Shown piece after piece: positions 38,632 through 49,054 of a DNA stretch of 64,000 bases; the stretch's first letter is position 1, and each line of letters starts with the position of its first letter. Made by a program: the position numbers and the translations under genes. Source of the stretch: an uncultured Burkholderiales bacterium (lineage in GTDB: Bacteria > Pseudomonadota > Gammaproteobacteria > Burkholderiales > Burkholderiaceae_C); contig CAIWAO010000139.1 of NCBI GenBank assembly GCA_903910745.1, forward strand, positions 1 to 64,000. The letters are read 5' to 3'. The notes under the pieces are model-generated. The model was not told the DNA's origin. It did not search any database and worked only from the letters and a program-made list of their open reading frames with translations.

Positions 38632-41600
38632 TCATTTGGTTGAAACTACTTTTTTTGCTTTGACCGCAGAAGCAGGCTCTTGCTCTTTGGGTTTTGCTCC
38701 CATTTCAGTTAACGCTCGTTTGTATTCATTGGGGAATACCTTGACGAATTTCTTCAATGATTGTGGCCAATGATCTAGTAGTTCTCGCGCGCGCTTGGAG
38801 CCGGTCCATTTATCATGGGACTCGAGTAACTGCTTGAGTTGAGCCTCATCGGTTTGCCCCTGGTGCCAGAGATTTTGAGCTACTGATTTTGTTTGCTCAG
38901 CACCTGTTAGCATTTTCTCAATGCTGACCATAGACATATTGCAGCGATCTGCAAATCCACCGTCTTCATCGTAGACATAGGCAATACCACCGCTCATTCC
39001 AGCAGCAAAGTTGCGGCCTGTGTGCCCGAGCACCACAACAGTACCTCCTGTCATGTACTCACATCCGTGGTCTCCCGTGCCCTCAACAACCGCTTTCGCA
39101 CCCGACAAGCGCACTGCAAACCTCTCGCCAGCAACGCCGCTGAAAAATGCTTCCCCGCTAGTTGCTCCGTACAAAACCGTATTTCCAACAATCGTGTTCT
39201 CTATTGGATTGCCCCTAAAGTCAATGCTAGGTCTAACAACAATTCGCCCACCCGACAAGCCTTTGCCTGTGTAATCGTTTGCGTCCCCAATCAAATAGAG
39301 AGTTATTCCTCTCGCAAGGAACGCCCCAAACGATTGACCACCCGTACCTTCTAATTGAATATGCAAGGTATCGTCAGGCAATCCCTCAGGTCGGACTTTG
39401 GTTAAAGCGCCTGATAGCATCGCACCGACTGAGCGGTTCACATTTTTTGCAACTTCAATGAATTGCACTTTTTCAGCTTTTTCAATGGCTGCTTTTGACT
39501 TCTCTATCAGGCGGACATCCAAAGCCTTCTCAAGTCCATGGTCTTGGTGTTCGGTGTGATATTTGGAAACATTTTGTGGAACATTGGGTTGAGCAAAAAT
39601 ACGAGTGAAATCAAGTCCCTTTGCTTTCCAGTGCTCAATACCTGCGCGCGTGTCAAGTAAATCTACACGCCCAATCAAATCATCAAACTTTACAATTCCC
39701 AGCTGAGCCATGATTTGTCTGACCTCCTCTGCAATGAAGAAGAAGTAGTTCACCACATGCTCCGGCTTTCCTGAGAATTTTTTTCTAAGCACTGGGTCCT
39801 GCGTTGCCACCCCTACTGGACATGTATTGAGATGGCATTTACGCATCATGATGCAACCCTCAACGACCAAGGGGGCTGTTGCAAATCCAAATTCATCGGC
39901 GCCCATCAGCGCAGCAATTGCCACATCCCGGCCCGTTTTCATTTGACCATCGGCTTGAACGCGAATGCGGCTTCTTAATCCATTTAATACCAGGGTTTGT
40001 TGCGTTTCTGCGAGTCCGATCTCCCAAGGACTACCAGCATGCTTGATGGAGGACCAAGGAGAGGCACCAGTGCCCCCGTCATGTCCAGCAATAACGACGT
40101 GGTCGGCCTTACATTTTGCAACCCCGGCTGCAATGGTTCCAACTCCCACCTCAGAGACCAGCTTCACACTGATAGACGCGTGCGGGGCCACGTTTTTAAG
40201 ATCATGGATTAGTTGTGCAAGATCTTCAATTGAGTAAATGTCATGATGCGGAGGGGGTGAGATCAACCCAACACCAGGCACTGAGTACCGCAGAAATCCG
40301 ATATATTCCGAAACCTTACCACCGGGCAACTGACCACCTTCGCCTGGCTTAGCGCCCTGTGCCATTTTGATCTGAATTTGATCAGCAGAGGACAAGTATT
40401 CAGCCGTCACTCCAAACCTTCCCGACGCAACTTGCTTGATTTTCGAGCGCAAACTGTCACCAGCATTCAGCGGTAAGTCAACTTCAATCTGAGCTTCACC
40501 GACCACGCTCTTTAGCGTATCGCCCATCTTTATAGGTATCCCCTTCAGCTCGTTTCTGTACCTTGCTGGATCCTCCCCTCCTTCACCGGTGTTGCTCTTG
40601 CCACCTATTCTGTTCATCGCAATTGCAAGAGTTGAGTGCGCTTCAGTAGAAATTGAACCCAGACTCATGGCGCCCGTTGCAAACCTCTTGACGATCTCAC
40701 TGGCAGGCTCTACTTTGTCAATAGAGATTGCTTTTGATGGATCAATTTTGAACTCAAATAGCCCGCGCAGTGTGAGATGCCTACGACTTTGGTCATTTAT
40801 GATCTGAGCATACTCTTTGTAAGTGCTCCAGTTGTTAGACCGCGTACTGTGTTGAAGTTTTGCAATTGCATCTGGAGTCCACATGTGCTCCTCACCTCTT
40901 ACGCGCCATGCATATTCTCCCCCGACATCAAGCATGTTGGAGAGAACCGGGTCCTTGCTGTATGCAGATTTGTGCAAATGGATAGCTTCTTGTGCTATTT
41001 CAAAAATACCGATCCCCTGTACTCGACTAGCTGTACCGGTAAAGTACTTCTCTACTGTTTCTGTATTTATTCCAATAGCTTCAAACAACTGGGAACCGCA
41101 GTAACTCATGTAAGTTGATACGCCCATTTTGGACATAATCTTTGATATGCCCTTACCAATTGCCTTGATATAGTTATAAACTGCTTTTTCTGGTGAGAGA
41201 TCTGCGGGAAGTTTTGAATGCAAGTGTTCAATTGTTTGTATTGCAAGGTAGGGGTGAATCGCTTCAGCACCGTAACCGGCTAACACTGCGAAATGATGTA
41301 CCTCACGTGCACTGCCTGTTTCCACCACCAAGCCAACAGAGGTTCTTAGTCCTTCTTTGACCAAATGCTGGTGAATGGCTGACAAAGCCAGAAGTGCCGG
41401 AATCGCTACCTGGGAACTGTTTGTTGCACGGTCGGACAAAATAAGAATATTTTTATCACTTCTGATCGCATCAACTGCCTCTGCACATAAAGAGGCTAGC
41501 TTGGCCTCTACGCCTTCACTTCCCCAACTAACTGGGTAAGTGATATCTAGCATGGCGCTCTTGAACTTGCCTTTCGTCACGCTATCGATATTGCGAAGTT

Positions 41601-43422
41601 TGGCCATATCCTGCGAGTCCAAGATAGGCTGGGTGACCTCTAAGCGCATGGGGGGATTGATTTGATTGATATCTAACAAATTTGGCTTAGGGCCTATGAA
41701 AGATACCAATGACATCACGATAGCTTCTCGGATTGGATCAATCGGAGGGTTTGTAACCTGTGCAAAGAGTTGTTTGAAGTAACTGTATAGTTGTTTGTTC
41801 TTATCAGATAGCACAGCCAGTGGGCTGTCATTGCCCATTGACCCAATACCCTCCTCGCCGTTTATGGCCATAGGAGCCAATAAAAACTTAATATCTTCTT
41901 GTGAATAACCAAATGATTGTTGGTAATCCAATAGCGATGACTCAGTTGTCAAATCATTCTTTGTAATTGCTTGTTGGATATATTTGGATTCCTTTTCATT
42001 TGAAGAAGTTCCAACATCATCTAGTTTGATTCGTACATTTTCAATCCACTGTTTATAGGGCTTTGTGTTTGCCAGAGAGGCCTTTAATTCCTCATCATCA
42101 ATCATGCGCCCTTGCTCTAAATCAATCAAGAACATTTTGCCTGGCTGGAGTCGCCATTTGCGCACAATCTTATTTTCTGGAATAGGCAAAACACCGGACT
42201 CAGAGGCCATGATGACTAAGTCATCATTTGTGATGCAATATCTAGAAGGTCTAAGACCGTTTCTGTCAAGAGTTGCCCCGATTTGCCTACCGTCTGTAAA
42301 TACGATGGACGCAGGCCCATCCCAAGGCTCCATCATCGCTGCGTGATATTCGTAAAACGCACGCCTGCGTTGATCCATCTTTGAGTGCTGCTCCCAAGGC
42401 TCAGGGATCATCATCATCATTGCTTGGCTGATTGGGTAGCCCGCCATAGTGAGCAACTCTAAGCAATTATCAAAAGTTGCCGTGTCAGATTGCCCCGCAA
42501 AGCTGATTGGGTATAACTTTTTGAGATCCGGTCCAAGCACTGGAGACGTCATTACGCCTTCTCGAGCTTTCATCCAGTTGTAATTGCCTTTTACAGTGTT
42601 GATCTCTCCGTTGTGCGCCACATATCGATAAGGGTGTGCTAGCGGCCACTCAGGGAACGTATTGGTAGAGAAGCGTTGATGCACTAACCCCAGTGCAGAT
42701 ACGCATCTAGCGTCTTGAAGATCGATGTAATAACTGCCCACCTGATCTGCCAACAGTAACCCTTTGTATATTACGGTGCGACTAGACATACTCGCTACGT
42801 AGTACTCTTTGCCGTGTTTTAGGTTCAAATTTTGTATCGCTGCACTTGCGGTTTTTCTGATAACGTAGAGCTTTCTCTCCAGTGCATCTTGAACAATCAC
42901 ATCTTGTCCACGTCCTATAAACACTTGTCTTATCAGAGGCTCTTTTTCTTTGACTGTTGGAGACATGGGCATATCTAGATTGATTGGCACATCGCGCCAA
43001 CCCAACACAACTTGGCCCTCTGCTTTGATAGCGCGTTCAAGTTCTTGAACGCAAGCAAGCAATGATGCATTTTCTTTGGGCAGGAATACCATCCCAACGC
43101 CGTACTCACCCACAGGTGGAAGGGTTACTCCCTTCAGAGCCATTTCCTCTCTATAAAGAGTGTCTGGAAGTTGGATCAAAATCCCAGCTCCGTCACCCAT
43201 CAACTTATCCGCACCAACCGCGCCCCGGTGATCCAGGTTCTCTAATATTTTCAGGGCCTGTTTGACAATCGAATGGCTCTTATCGCCTTTGATATGCGCT
43301 ACAAAGCCAACCCCGCAGCTATCGTGCTCCTGGGTAGGGTCATACAAACCACTTGTGAATGTGGATGGTGTTGAGTTCTCTGTAGCTTGCTCGCTGAGAG
43401 TTGTTGTTTTCACCTGATCCAT
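38632..43422 (-). CDS. gltB: Glutamate synthase (NADPH) large subunit
   Basis: Large subunit of GOGAT. The N-terminal glutaminase domain begins at C36 ([11 protein letters not shown]) after a 35-residue propeptide that is removed in the family. A central domain, the FMN-binding barrel with [10 protein letters not shown] and [11 protein letters not shown], the 3Fe-4S cysteines in [11 protein letters not shown], and the C-terminal beta-helix domain with repeated G-x-x-G-x-x-x-G follow. At 1596 aa it is full length. Upstream lie two short repeats and a transposase relative. Confidence 0.98.
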   Translation of the reverse strand: MDQVKTTTLSEQATENSTPSTFTSGLYDPTQEHDSCGVGFVAHIKGDKSHSIVKQALKILENLDHRGAVGADKLMGDGAGILIQLPDTLYREEMALKGVTLPPVGEYGVGMVFLPKENASLLACVQELERAIKAEGQVVLGWRDVPINLDMPMSPTVKEKEPLIRQVFIGRGQDVIVQDALERKLYVIRKTASAAIQNLNLKHGKEYYVASMSSRTVIYKGLLLADQVGSYYIDLQDARCVSALGLVHQRFSTNTFPEWPLAHPYRYVAHNGEINTVKGNYNWMKAREGVMTSPVLGPDLKKLYPISFAGQSDTATFDNCLELLTMAGYPISQAMMMMIPEPWEQHSKMDQRRRAFYEYHAAMMEPWDGPASIVFTDGRQIGATLDRNGLRPSRYCITNDDLVIMASESGVLPIPENKIVRKWRLQPGKMFLIDLEQGRMIDDEELKASLANTKPYKQWIENVRIKLDDVGTSSNEKESKYIQQAITKNDLTTESSLLDYQQSFGYSQEDIKFLLAPMAINGEEGIGSMGNDSPLAVLSDKNKQLYSYFKQLFAQVTNPPIDPIREAIVMSLVSFIGPKPNLLDINQINPPMRLEVTQPILDSQDMAKLRNIDSVTKGKFKSAMLDITYPVSWGSEGVEAKLASLCAEAVDAIRSDKNILILSDRATNSSQVAIPALLALSAIHQHLVKEGLRTSVGLVVETGSAREVHHFAVLAGYGAEAIHPYLAIQTIEHLHSKLPADLSPEKAVYNYIKAIGKGISKIMSKMGVSTYMSYCGSQLFEAIGINTETVEKYFTGTASRVQGIGIFEIAQEAIHLHKSAYSKDPVLSNMLDVGGEYAWRVRGEEHMWTPDAIAKLQHSTRSNNWSTYKEYAQIINDQSRRHLTLRGLFEFKIDPSKAISIDKVEPASEIVKRFATGAMSLGSISTEAHSTLAIAMNRIGGKSNTGEGGEDPARYRNELKGIPIKMGDTLKSVVGEAQIEVDLPLNAGDSLRSKIKQVASGRFGVTAEYLSSADQIQIKMAQGAKPGEGGQLPGGKVSEYIGFLRYSVPGVGLISPPPHHDIYSIEDLAQLIHDLKNVAPHASISVKLVSEVGVGTIAAGVAKCKADHVVIAGHDGGTGASPWSSIKHAGSPWEIGLAETQQTLVLNGLRSRIRVQADGQMKTGRDVAIAALMGADEFGFATAPLVVEGCIMMRKCHLNTCPVGVATQDPVLRKKFSGKPEHVVNYFFFIAEEVRQIMAQLGIVKFDDLIGRVDLLDTRAGIEHWKAKGLDFTRIFAQPNVPQNVSKYHTEHQDHGLEKALDVRLIEKSKAAIEKAEKVQFIEVAKNVNRSVGAMLSGALTKVRPEGLPDDTLHIQLEGTGGQSFGAFLARGITLYLIGDANDYTGKGLSGGRIVVRPSIDFRGNPIENTIVGNTVLYGATSGEAFFSGVAGERFAVRLSGAKAVVEGTGDHGCEYMTGGTVVVLGHTGRNFAAGMSGGIAYVYDEDGGFADRCNMSMVSIEKMLTGAEQTKSVAQNLWHQGQTDEAQLKQLLESHDKWTGSKRARELLDHWPQSLKKFVKVFPNEYKRALTEMGAKPKEQEPASAVKAKKVVSTK

Positions 43423-43490
43423 GGCGTGTTCCTGTAAGTTTTATAGGGAAAACGAGTGTAATGGAGTGTGAGCAGTTTGCCAACAAATTT

Positions 43491-43513
43491 AAATAGGGTC
43501 AGACACTAATTTT
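43491..43513. repeat. REP-like imperfect palindrome, copy 1
   Basis: AAATAGGGTCAGACACTAAT (continuing TTT) has a short TAG/CTA inverted end around GGTCAGACA. GGGTCAGAC-type cores of this kind are, from memory, common next to REP-associated tyrosine transposases in betaproteobacteria. A similar unit lies 26 bases away. Confidence 0.4.
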
Positions 43514-43538
43514 ATAAAAATACATTGAGCCATCAATT

Positions 43539-43560
43539 AAATTAGGGACACATCTAAATA
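43539..43560. repeat. REP-like imperfect palindrome, copy 2
   Basis: AAATTAGGGACACATCTAAA (continuing TA) matches copy 1 in the order AAAT-(T)AGGG-...CACA/GACAC-..CTAA, in the same orientation. It has TTAG/CTAA ends. It lies between copy 1 and the transposase-like gene. Confidence 0.4.
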
Positions 43561-43616
43561 ATACCAATTTATTAATAAGATACTTTTGATTTTAAAAACC
43601 ACATAAAACTGTTGCT

Positions 43617-44336
43617 CTATGGTGCAGCGCGAACCAAAGGAGGTCTCCCGGGCTTTGCTTTTGCGACTCTTCGGTGCGTTTGGGCTTGGATTTCCGCAAT
43701 AAAGGACGCATCCCCCAATACCCACCCTCCTTGAATTGCTGTTGTAATTTGGTTTATCACCTCTGAGTCCAAGCCCGCCTGAGCCAATTGTGCATACTGC
43801 TCCTCTCGAGCAAAGGGTGTATTGCCCAAATTCCAAACGTCCGCATGAGGCGTAATGTGTCCATTGACACGCAGGCCTACAAAATGAGTGTGGCTTGTCC
43901 ATTCATAGTCACCAGCAAAACTGACCACCTCACCCGTTGGCCCCTTGCTTGAGGCCAAAACAGGAAGAAAATCAAAGTAGATCAAACAGTTTTTAACCCA
44001 TCCCGCAGGTTGGACAATGGTCGATTTATATCTTCCTGACCAAAGTGTTCCAGATCTGGCGTAGCACTGGTTAAAGTACCTCACATAACTGCGGCCCAAC
44101 CCTTGCATCACACGGGATAAATTCCTCTCAGTGTTGGGCGTCAAAAGCAAATGAACCTGTGTATCTAGTAAGGAATATCCGTGCAATAGTACCCCCTCTC
44201 GAACGCAATGCTCGTAAATGAATTTGAGCATTACCTCATAATCAGCGTTTTGTTTAAAAAGTAATCCTCCATCATTTGCGCTCAACATAACATAATGCGC
44301 TTGAAGAGGAACAACAAGTCTTGAAAGCCTTGCCAC
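43617..44336 (-). CDS. REP-associated tyrosine transposase relative (Y1_Tnp, RAYT)
   Basis: IS200/TnpA-like single-strand transposase domain, about 239 aa. It starts MARLSRLVVPLQAHYVMLSAN from a GTG at 44336 right after the methyltransferase stop; a longer reading from 44468 runs into that gene and is unlikely. The candidate catalytic Tyr lies in MQGLGRSYVRYFNQ and the downstream GTLWSGRYKS segment is typical. The metal-binding HUH motif, normally HVH before LLLTP, reads QVH (TQVHLLLTP). The protein may thus be inactive or domesticated. No terminal inverted repeats or target duplications of a mobile IS were seen. Confidence 0.85.
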   Translation of the reverse strand: MARLSRLVVPLQAHYVMLSANDGGLLFKQNADYEVMLKFIYEHCVREGVLLHGYSLLDTQVHLLLTPNTERNLSRVMQGLGRSYVRYFNQCYARSGTLWSGRYKSTIVQPAGWVKNCLIYFDFLPVLASSKGPTGEVVSFAGDYEWTSHTHFVGLRVNGHITPHADVWNLGNTPFAREEQYAQLAQAGLDSEVINQITTAIQGGWVLGDASFIAEIQAQTHRRVAKAKPGRPPLVRAAP

Positions 44337-44337
44337 T

Positions 44338-45297
44338 TTAAGACCCTTGCAAGCCAACAAACACTTTTGGGAAACGAGTCGCGGCAACACTTTCGAGTCC
44401 AAATTCGGCGACCAAATCCCGCAAACGCTCAGCAGCGCTTTTCTTTTTCTGTGCCGTATACCGAGCAAGAATAAGTTCGTTTTTCATGCTGTGCTCCCAA
44501 CCCACCAACTCAGTCACTGTCAAACTGTAACCCTGCGACTCCAAATAAAGACACCTAAGTACGTTTGTAATTTGACTCCCAAATTCACGTGTATGTAGAG
44601 GGTGCCGCCACAGCTCGGCCAAAGGCGTGCGCGCCAATGCCAACGCCTTGCCTCCTCTTAACGCACCTGCCACCTCGGCTTGACAACAAGGAACCAGGGC
44701 AATGAAATGTGCCGCTTTATCAAGACCAAAACCAATGGCGTCGTCCGTTGCACTGTCACACGCATGCAGCGCAGTCACTACATCAATCTTGTCTGGTAAT
44801 ACATCCTGCCCACGAGCCTCATTAGCGGATATATTTAAAAAAGTCATTGCATTAAAATTTAACCGCGCAGCCAAAGCCTGAGACGAATGCACCAACTCTG
44901 CACGGGTCTCAATGCCGTAAATGTGAGCCTGTATAGATCCTTCTGAAAGATCCCATTTATCCTTAATGAACAAGTCATACAACATAAATCCTAGGTAGGC
45001 TTTCCCTGCGCCATGATCTGCTAAGGTTAGAGTTTGATTGGGGAAACCTTTTTCATTGTTGATCAACTTTTGATCAACAATTTCTCGGAGATGAGTCTCA
45101 ATGAACTGGGTCAAATGGTTGACCTGTTTTAACTTGCGTCTGGAGTCCTGATTAATCTTTCCTTCTCTGGTCAATATATGCAGCTCCTTTAAAAGCTCCA
45201 GAGATTGCCCTGGCCTTAGGCCTAATTGCTCTGAGACGCCCTCAGGTTTAGCACCGGTCTCGCTAGATCGCCTATAGGTCTTTAATTTTTTATTCAT
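44338..45297 (-). CDS. Class I SAM-dependent methyltransferase (Methyltransf_32-like)
   Basis: Predicted methyltransferase of unknown substrate. After a helical N-terminal region (residues 1-85) the Rossmann core has LADHGAGKAYLGFMLYD (about 92-108) as motif I, YGIETRAELV as motif II, DVVTALHACDSATD near 178 and FIALVPCCQAEVAG near 200, the CCQ segment being typical of the Methyltransf_32 family related to eukaryotic tRNA-type enzymes. Length 319 aa. It is followed immediately by the transposase-like gene and preceded by the DUF1415 gene (15 bases). Confidence 0.82.
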   Translation of the reverse strand: MNKKLKTYRRSSETGAKPEGVSEQLGLRPGQSLELLKELHILTREGKINQDSRRKLKQVNHLTQFIETHLREIVDQKLINNEKGFPNQTLTLADHGAGKAYLGFMLYDLFIKDKWDLSEGSIQAHIYGIETRAELVHSSQALAARLNFNAMTFLNISANEARGQDVLPDKIDVVTALHACDSATDDAIGFGLDKAAHFIALVPCCQAEVAGALRGGKALALARTPLAELWRHPLHTREFGSQITNVLRCLYLESQGYSLTVTELVGWEHSMKNELILARYTAQKKKSAAERLRDLVAEFGLESVAATRFPKVFVGLQGS

Positions 45298-45312
45298 CAG
45301 GCTCTTTGTAAG

Positions 45313-45846
45313 TTACTCTTTGTCTAATATTTTTCGAACGCCTTGGCGTCCCAATTCATTCAACAAAGCTAGGTTGCGCTGAACAATAAGTTCAGAACTC
45401 ATCGCACTTTGCCTTGCTCGTTCCACACTCGCCTCCCTTAATAGGTGAAGCATCGGATATGGGGATTGATTGGTAGCATTAGAGATATCTTCACGCCTTG
45501 CATCTCCAAATTCATACTCTGGGTGGAAATCAGCAATTTGGATAATCCCAATTAAATCCATTGCTTTGATTCTTTTTTTGCATGCCTCCACCAAAAAGTG
45601 AAAATCAAGAAAGTCTCCTCCAAGCTTAGGTAATATAAAAAAAGTTGTCTCAACTATTTCAGGATCAGTAGCCCTCAGTTGAAGTAACTCTTGATCTAAT
45701 TTGTCCGTTATCAGGCCTTGCTCAGTTTCTTCACAAACCACGTATCGTATTAGTCCCTTGCTCAGCACTGGCTTAGCAAAGGGACACAAATTGAGTCCAA
45801 CCACAAATTCCTGAATCCACTCTTGGGTATCCTCAATGGTGCCCAT
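45313..45846 (-). CDS. DUF1415 family protein
   Basis: Conserved 177-aa proteobacterial protein of unknown function. The start TQEWIQEFVVGLNLCPFAKPV and the later ADFHPEYEFGD and NATNQSPYPMLHLLRE segments are the DUF1415 signature, with conserved Cys and His residues that could bind metal. Its stop-start junction with dgt is contiguous (dgt ends at 45847), so it is cotranscribed with dgt and the aro genes. Confidence 0.88.
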   Translation of the reverse strand: MGTIEDTQEWIQEFVVGLNLCPFAKPVLSKGLIRYVVCEETEQGLITDKLDQELLQLRATDPEIVETTFFILPKLGGDFLDFHFLVEACKKRIKAMDLIGIIQIADFHPEYEFGDARREDISNATNQSPYPMLHLLREASVERARQSAMSSELIVQRNLALLNELGRQGVRKILDKE

Positions 45847-47091
45847 TTACTTGATTCCAATTTCTTTCGCCGCAGATGAACACAGTCTAGTAAATTCCGA
45901 GACTGCAAACCGATCCGTCATGCCTGCAATATAGTCAGATACCGCGCGCTGGACACTTACCCTGGTCTTATAAAACTTGGGCATTTCTTGTGGACTATCT
46001 ACATAGGCCTTAAATAGATGCGTCACCACCTCCTTTGCCCAGTCAGTGGTCTCAATGACCTTAGGATGGCGGTATAGGTTTTGAAACAAAAACCGCTTTA
46101 ACTCTAATGCCTGGGTCCTCATTTTTGGGCTGAAACAAACTAAAGGGGGGGCATGAGCTACGTCATTTCTTGATTGAACCGCATGCGATCTAATAGCGGC
46201 TTGCGTCGCGCCAATAATGTCATATACCTGATCACTAAGCATCCTTCGAATACTCTCATATGCGATTTTTCTGGGTGACAGATTAGGGTACTCTATGAGC
46301 ACCTCTTGCTTAAACTCTTCAAACAAGGAAATTGTGCTGAGTTGCTCAAAGTCAATCAAGCCCGAGCGAATTCCGTCGTCTATATCGTGTGCGTTGTATG
46401 CCACCTCATCTGCAAGGTTACATAACTGAGCCTCTAAACTGGGTTGTAGGTTATGGATAAACCGGGATCCAATACTCACGAAATTTTCTGCAAAAACAGA
46501 ACCGCCACCAGGCAGTGCATGCTCCTCATGTTGACTTATTTCTTTATCGTGCAGGTATTTTGCATTTTTATTAGAACAGTGCTTAAGGACACCTTCCCTG
46601 GTTTCAAAGGTTAAGTTCAAACCTTCAAACTTAGGGTACCTGGACTCTAACGAATCTACCACGCGTAGACTTTGAAAATTATGCTCAAAGCCGCCTTCGT
46701 CCTTCATGCATGCATTAAGCGCATCTTGCCCCGCATGACCAAAAGGGGTATGTCCTAAATCATGTGCCAACGCAATGGCTTCAACCAAATCTTCATTCAG
46801 TCCAAGCACTCGAGAAATGGATCTAGCAAGTTGTGCTACCTCTAGGGAGTGCGTCATCCTGGTTCTAAACAAATCCCCCTCATGATTAAGAAATACCTGA
46901 GTTTTATAAACCAACCGCCTAAATGCAGTTGAGTGAACTATCCTGTCCCTGTCTCTTTGGTAATCATTTCGGGTTGGGGCCGAAGTTTCTTTGAACCGCC
47001 TCCCTCGAGTATTTACGGGGTCGCATGCGTAGGGGGCCAGCGAGCTGGCATGCATATTTTGTAAATCGATTTGAATTAAATTAGCTGACAT
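45847..47091 (-). CDS. dgt: Deoxyguanosinetriphosphate triphosphohydrolase-like protein
   Basis: HD-superfamily dNTP triphosphohydrolase. The family start RDRIVHSTAFRRLVYKTQVF (near residue 48) is followed by the metal ligands in RMTHSLEVAQLARSI (His) and ALAHDLGHTPFGHAGQ (HD), and a later Asp in LADEVAYNAHDIDDG. At 414 aa it belongs to the shorter type common in betaproteobacteria rather than the E. coli 505-aa form, so the preferred dNTP is uncertain. Lies 3 bases after aroB. Confidence 0.94.
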   Translation of the reverse strand: MSANLIQIDLQNMHASSLAPYACDPVNTRGRRFKETSAPTRNDYQRDRDRIVHSTAFRRLVYKTQVFLNHEGDLFRTRMTHSLEVAQLARSISRVLGLNEDLVEAIALAHDLGHTPFGHAGQDALNACMKDEGGFEHNFQSLRVVDSLESRYPKFEGLNLTFETREGVLKHCSNKNAKYLHDKEISQHEEHALPGGGSVFAENFVSIGSRFIHNLQPSLEAQLCNLADEVAYNAHDIDDGIRSGLIDFEQLSTISLFEEFKQEVLIEYPNLSPRKIAYESIRRMLSDQVYDIIGATQAAIRSHAVQSRNDVAHAPPLVCFSPKMRTQALELKRFLFQNLYRHPKVIETTDWAKEVVTHLFKAYVDSPQEMPKFYKTRVSVQRAVSDYIAGMTDRFAVSEFTRLCSSAAKEIGIK

Positions 47092-47094
47092 GAA

Positions 47095-48189
47095 CTATGC
47101 GCAGCACTGATCAATGACTTGTGCAACTAATGTGTCCTCAGCTCCCATGACTTGTGCTTGGCCGGGAGCATTGATGAGTACAAATCTTATATGTCCAGCC
47201 TGCGCTTTTTTATCAACACGCATGTGCTCTATATACTCCTGCGCACCTAGTTTGGGGCCCTTAACCGGTAAGCCCGCCCGCTCTATCAAAGTTGTGAGTC
47301 TTTTCACAAAGGCCTCGTCTACCAATCCAAGCTTATGGGATAAATGAGCCGCCATTACCATGCCGCATCCAACAGCTTCGCCGTGCAACCAAACTCCAAA
47401 CCCCAAACCTGCCTCAATAGCATGACCAAATGTGTGCCCGAAATTTAATATGGCTCTTAACCCACCCTCTTTTTCGTCAACACCCACAACTGAGGCTTTG
47501 ATCTCGCAACTTCTTTGAACCGCATAAGCAAGTGCCCCAACATCTTTGGTGATTAGCAATTCCAAATTGTCTTCAATCCACTGCATAAAACTCATATCTG
47601 CGATAGGTCCATATTTGATAATCTCTGCCAAACCAGCGCTCAACTCTCTTGTAGGCAGAGTCTGCAAAGTATCTAAATCACAGACCACCAATTCGGGTTG
47701 ATAAAAAGCGCCAATCATGTTTTTACCCGAGGGATGATTGATCGCAGTTTTTCCGCCAACAGAGGAATCCACTTGAGCCAGCAAAGTAGTGGGCACTTGA
47801 ACAAACGGGACACCCCTCATAAAGCATGCTGCAGCAAAACCTGTCATATCCCCTATTACACCCCCGCCCAGGGCAAAGAGAATGGTTTTTCGATCTGCGC
47901 CAGAGCCCAATAATTGGTCAAAAATAAGATTAAGCGTCTCGAAGGTTTTAAATGTCTCCCCATCTGGCAAACACAGTAACTCAACTCGAGAATATTTTTG
48001 TTTTAAAGCATCTTTCAATTGCTCACCGTAAAGAGGGGCAACGCTTACATTTGTCACTATCAATGCCATCGGCGCATTGGGCAGCTTATCCCAAGTTGAG
48101 GAGCGCCCAAGCAAGCCCTCTCCAATATAGATCGAATAGCTTCTCTCACCCAACTGGATTGGAACGAGAGTTGGATTAATGGCGTTCAT
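47095..48189 (-). CDS. aroB: 3-dehydroquinate synthase
   Basis: Second step of the shikimate pathway, converting DAHP to 3-dehydroquinate with NAD and zinc. NAD-binding [14 protein letters not shown] (near residue 107), [20 protein letters not shown] (near 131; all 20 residues conserved in the family) and zinc histidines in [12 protein letters not shown] and WLHGEAV are present. The length of 364 aa is normal. It overlaps aroK by 4 bases. Confidence 0.97.
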   Translation of the reverse strand: MNAINPTLVPIQLGERSYSIYIGEGLLGRSSTWDKLPNAPMALIVTNVSVAPLYGEQLKDALKQKYSRVELLCLPDGETFKTFETLNLIFDQLLGSGADRKTILFALGGGVIGDMTGFAAACFMRGVPFVQVPTTLLAQVDSSVGGKTAINHPSGKNMIGAFYQPELVVCDLDTLQTLPTRELSAGLAEIIKYGPIADMSFMQWIEDNLELLITKDVGALAYAVQRSCEIKASVVGVDEKEGGLRAILNFGHTFGHAIEAGLGFGVWLHGEAVGCGMVMAAHLSHKLGLVDEAFVKRLTTLIERAGLPVKGPKLGAQEYIEHMRVDKKAQAGHIRFVLINAPGQAQVMGAEDTLVAQVIDQCCA

Positions 48190-48728
48190 AACTTATTTTG
48201 TTTATCCGAATCTAAATCTGCATACTGGTCTTGTTCTAACTGTGCAATGATGTTGTGAACCATGTTACTAATTTTGGGTCTTCCTGTTTCAACCACGTGG
48301 TGAGCAGTTTCTCTATACAAGGGATCACGAATGCTGTAAATGTCTTTAAGTCTAGTCAGCGGATCAGCCACTTGCAATAAGGGCCTGTTTTGATCGTGTT
48401 TTAAGCGTCTGAAAACCTCTTCTGGAGAAGCCCTTAGGTAGAAAACTTTTGCTTTGCTATGCAACTCCTGTCGGTTCAAAGGCCTAAGGACCGAGCCCCC
48501 GCCTGTTGAGATAACCCCATACTTTTCTTGTAAAAGTTTTTGAATAACCTGGGTTTCAATATCTCTAAAGCGCTCTTCTCCCTCAACCTCAAAGAACTCA
48601 CGAATCGAGCACCCAAGTCGCTCTTCGATTGCGTGATCGGAGTCGATAAAACTTAAATTCAATCTTCTAGCTAACTGTCTACCGACTGTAGATTTTCCAC
48701 TTCCCGGTAAACCCACCAATGCCAACAC
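48186..48728 (-). CDS. aroK: Shikimate kinase
   Basis: Phosphorylates shikimate at the 3-hydroxyl. The P-loop GLPGSGKST lies at residues 6-14, followed by the shikimate-binding FIDSDHAIE and [10 protein letters not shown] segments and the lid RPLL near 116. Length 180 aa. The start is GTG at 48728; no other in-frame start exists before an upstream stop, and the N-terminus is therefore very short. In most beta- and gammaproteobacteria pilQ lies just upstream; here it is absent. Confidence 0.96.
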   Translation of the reverse strand: MLALVGLPGSGKSTVGRQLARRLNLSFIDSDHAIEERLGCSIREFFEVEGEERFRDIETQVIQKLLQEKYGVISTGGGSVLRPLNRQELHSKAKVFYLRASPEEVFRRLKHDQNRPLLQVADPLTRLKDIYSIRDPLYRETAHHVVETGRPKISNMVHNIIAQLEQDQYADLDSDKQNKL

Positions 48729-49054
48729 TTTTTGTCTCTTTCATAGATTTTGTTCACCTTGAACAACTTAGCTTTTATTCAGGCCAAGCGCGCAAAATAA
48801 ATTCATATAAGCATCGCCCTAAAAACAAATTTCATTCAAACTCAATTGTTCTACCTTTAGGGGCTTCACATGGATATTTTAGTTTGCTTCTGTCCCACCC
48901 TGAATCAAAGCTAAATAGCACACGAATTAATTACTTTTACAGCCAATTAGTTCAGAAAATAGCCCTCCCAGTCTGCCCCCAATACAGCCTACAGGTTAAA
49001 CTACAACTCACAAAAGACACGAAACTGTACGACTTTTAAAGCTTAAAGCTATCC
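48729..49054. other. Divergent aroK-mrcA intergenic region
   Basis: This 326-base stretch separates the divergent aroK and mrcA genes and should hold both promoters, though none stands out. A plus-strand frame of 106 codons (48719-49039, [17 protein letters not shown]...) runs through it without similarity I recognise and without a ribosome binding site; it overlaps the aroK start and is probably not a gene. On the minus strand just before aroK the frame contains stops. In relatives pilMNOPQ fills this place. Confidence 0.6.

Noticed and set aside
39022-39354. Antisense open frames of 80-110 codons across gltB, and similar ones across secA, hisC and mrcA
   Set aside because: They are opposite-strand shadows of strongly conserved genes without start signals or known motifs.
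44337-44468. N-terminal extension of the transposase-like gene
   Set aside because: This part overlaps the methyltransferase C-terminus in another frame and shows no family similarity; the family start MARLxRLVVP lies at 44336.
48719-49039. 106-codon open frame between aroK and mrcA as a gene or pil remnant
   Set aside because: No ribosome binding site, overlaps the aroK start, orientation opposite to that expected for pil genes, and no recognisable motif; an open frame of this size can occur by chance.
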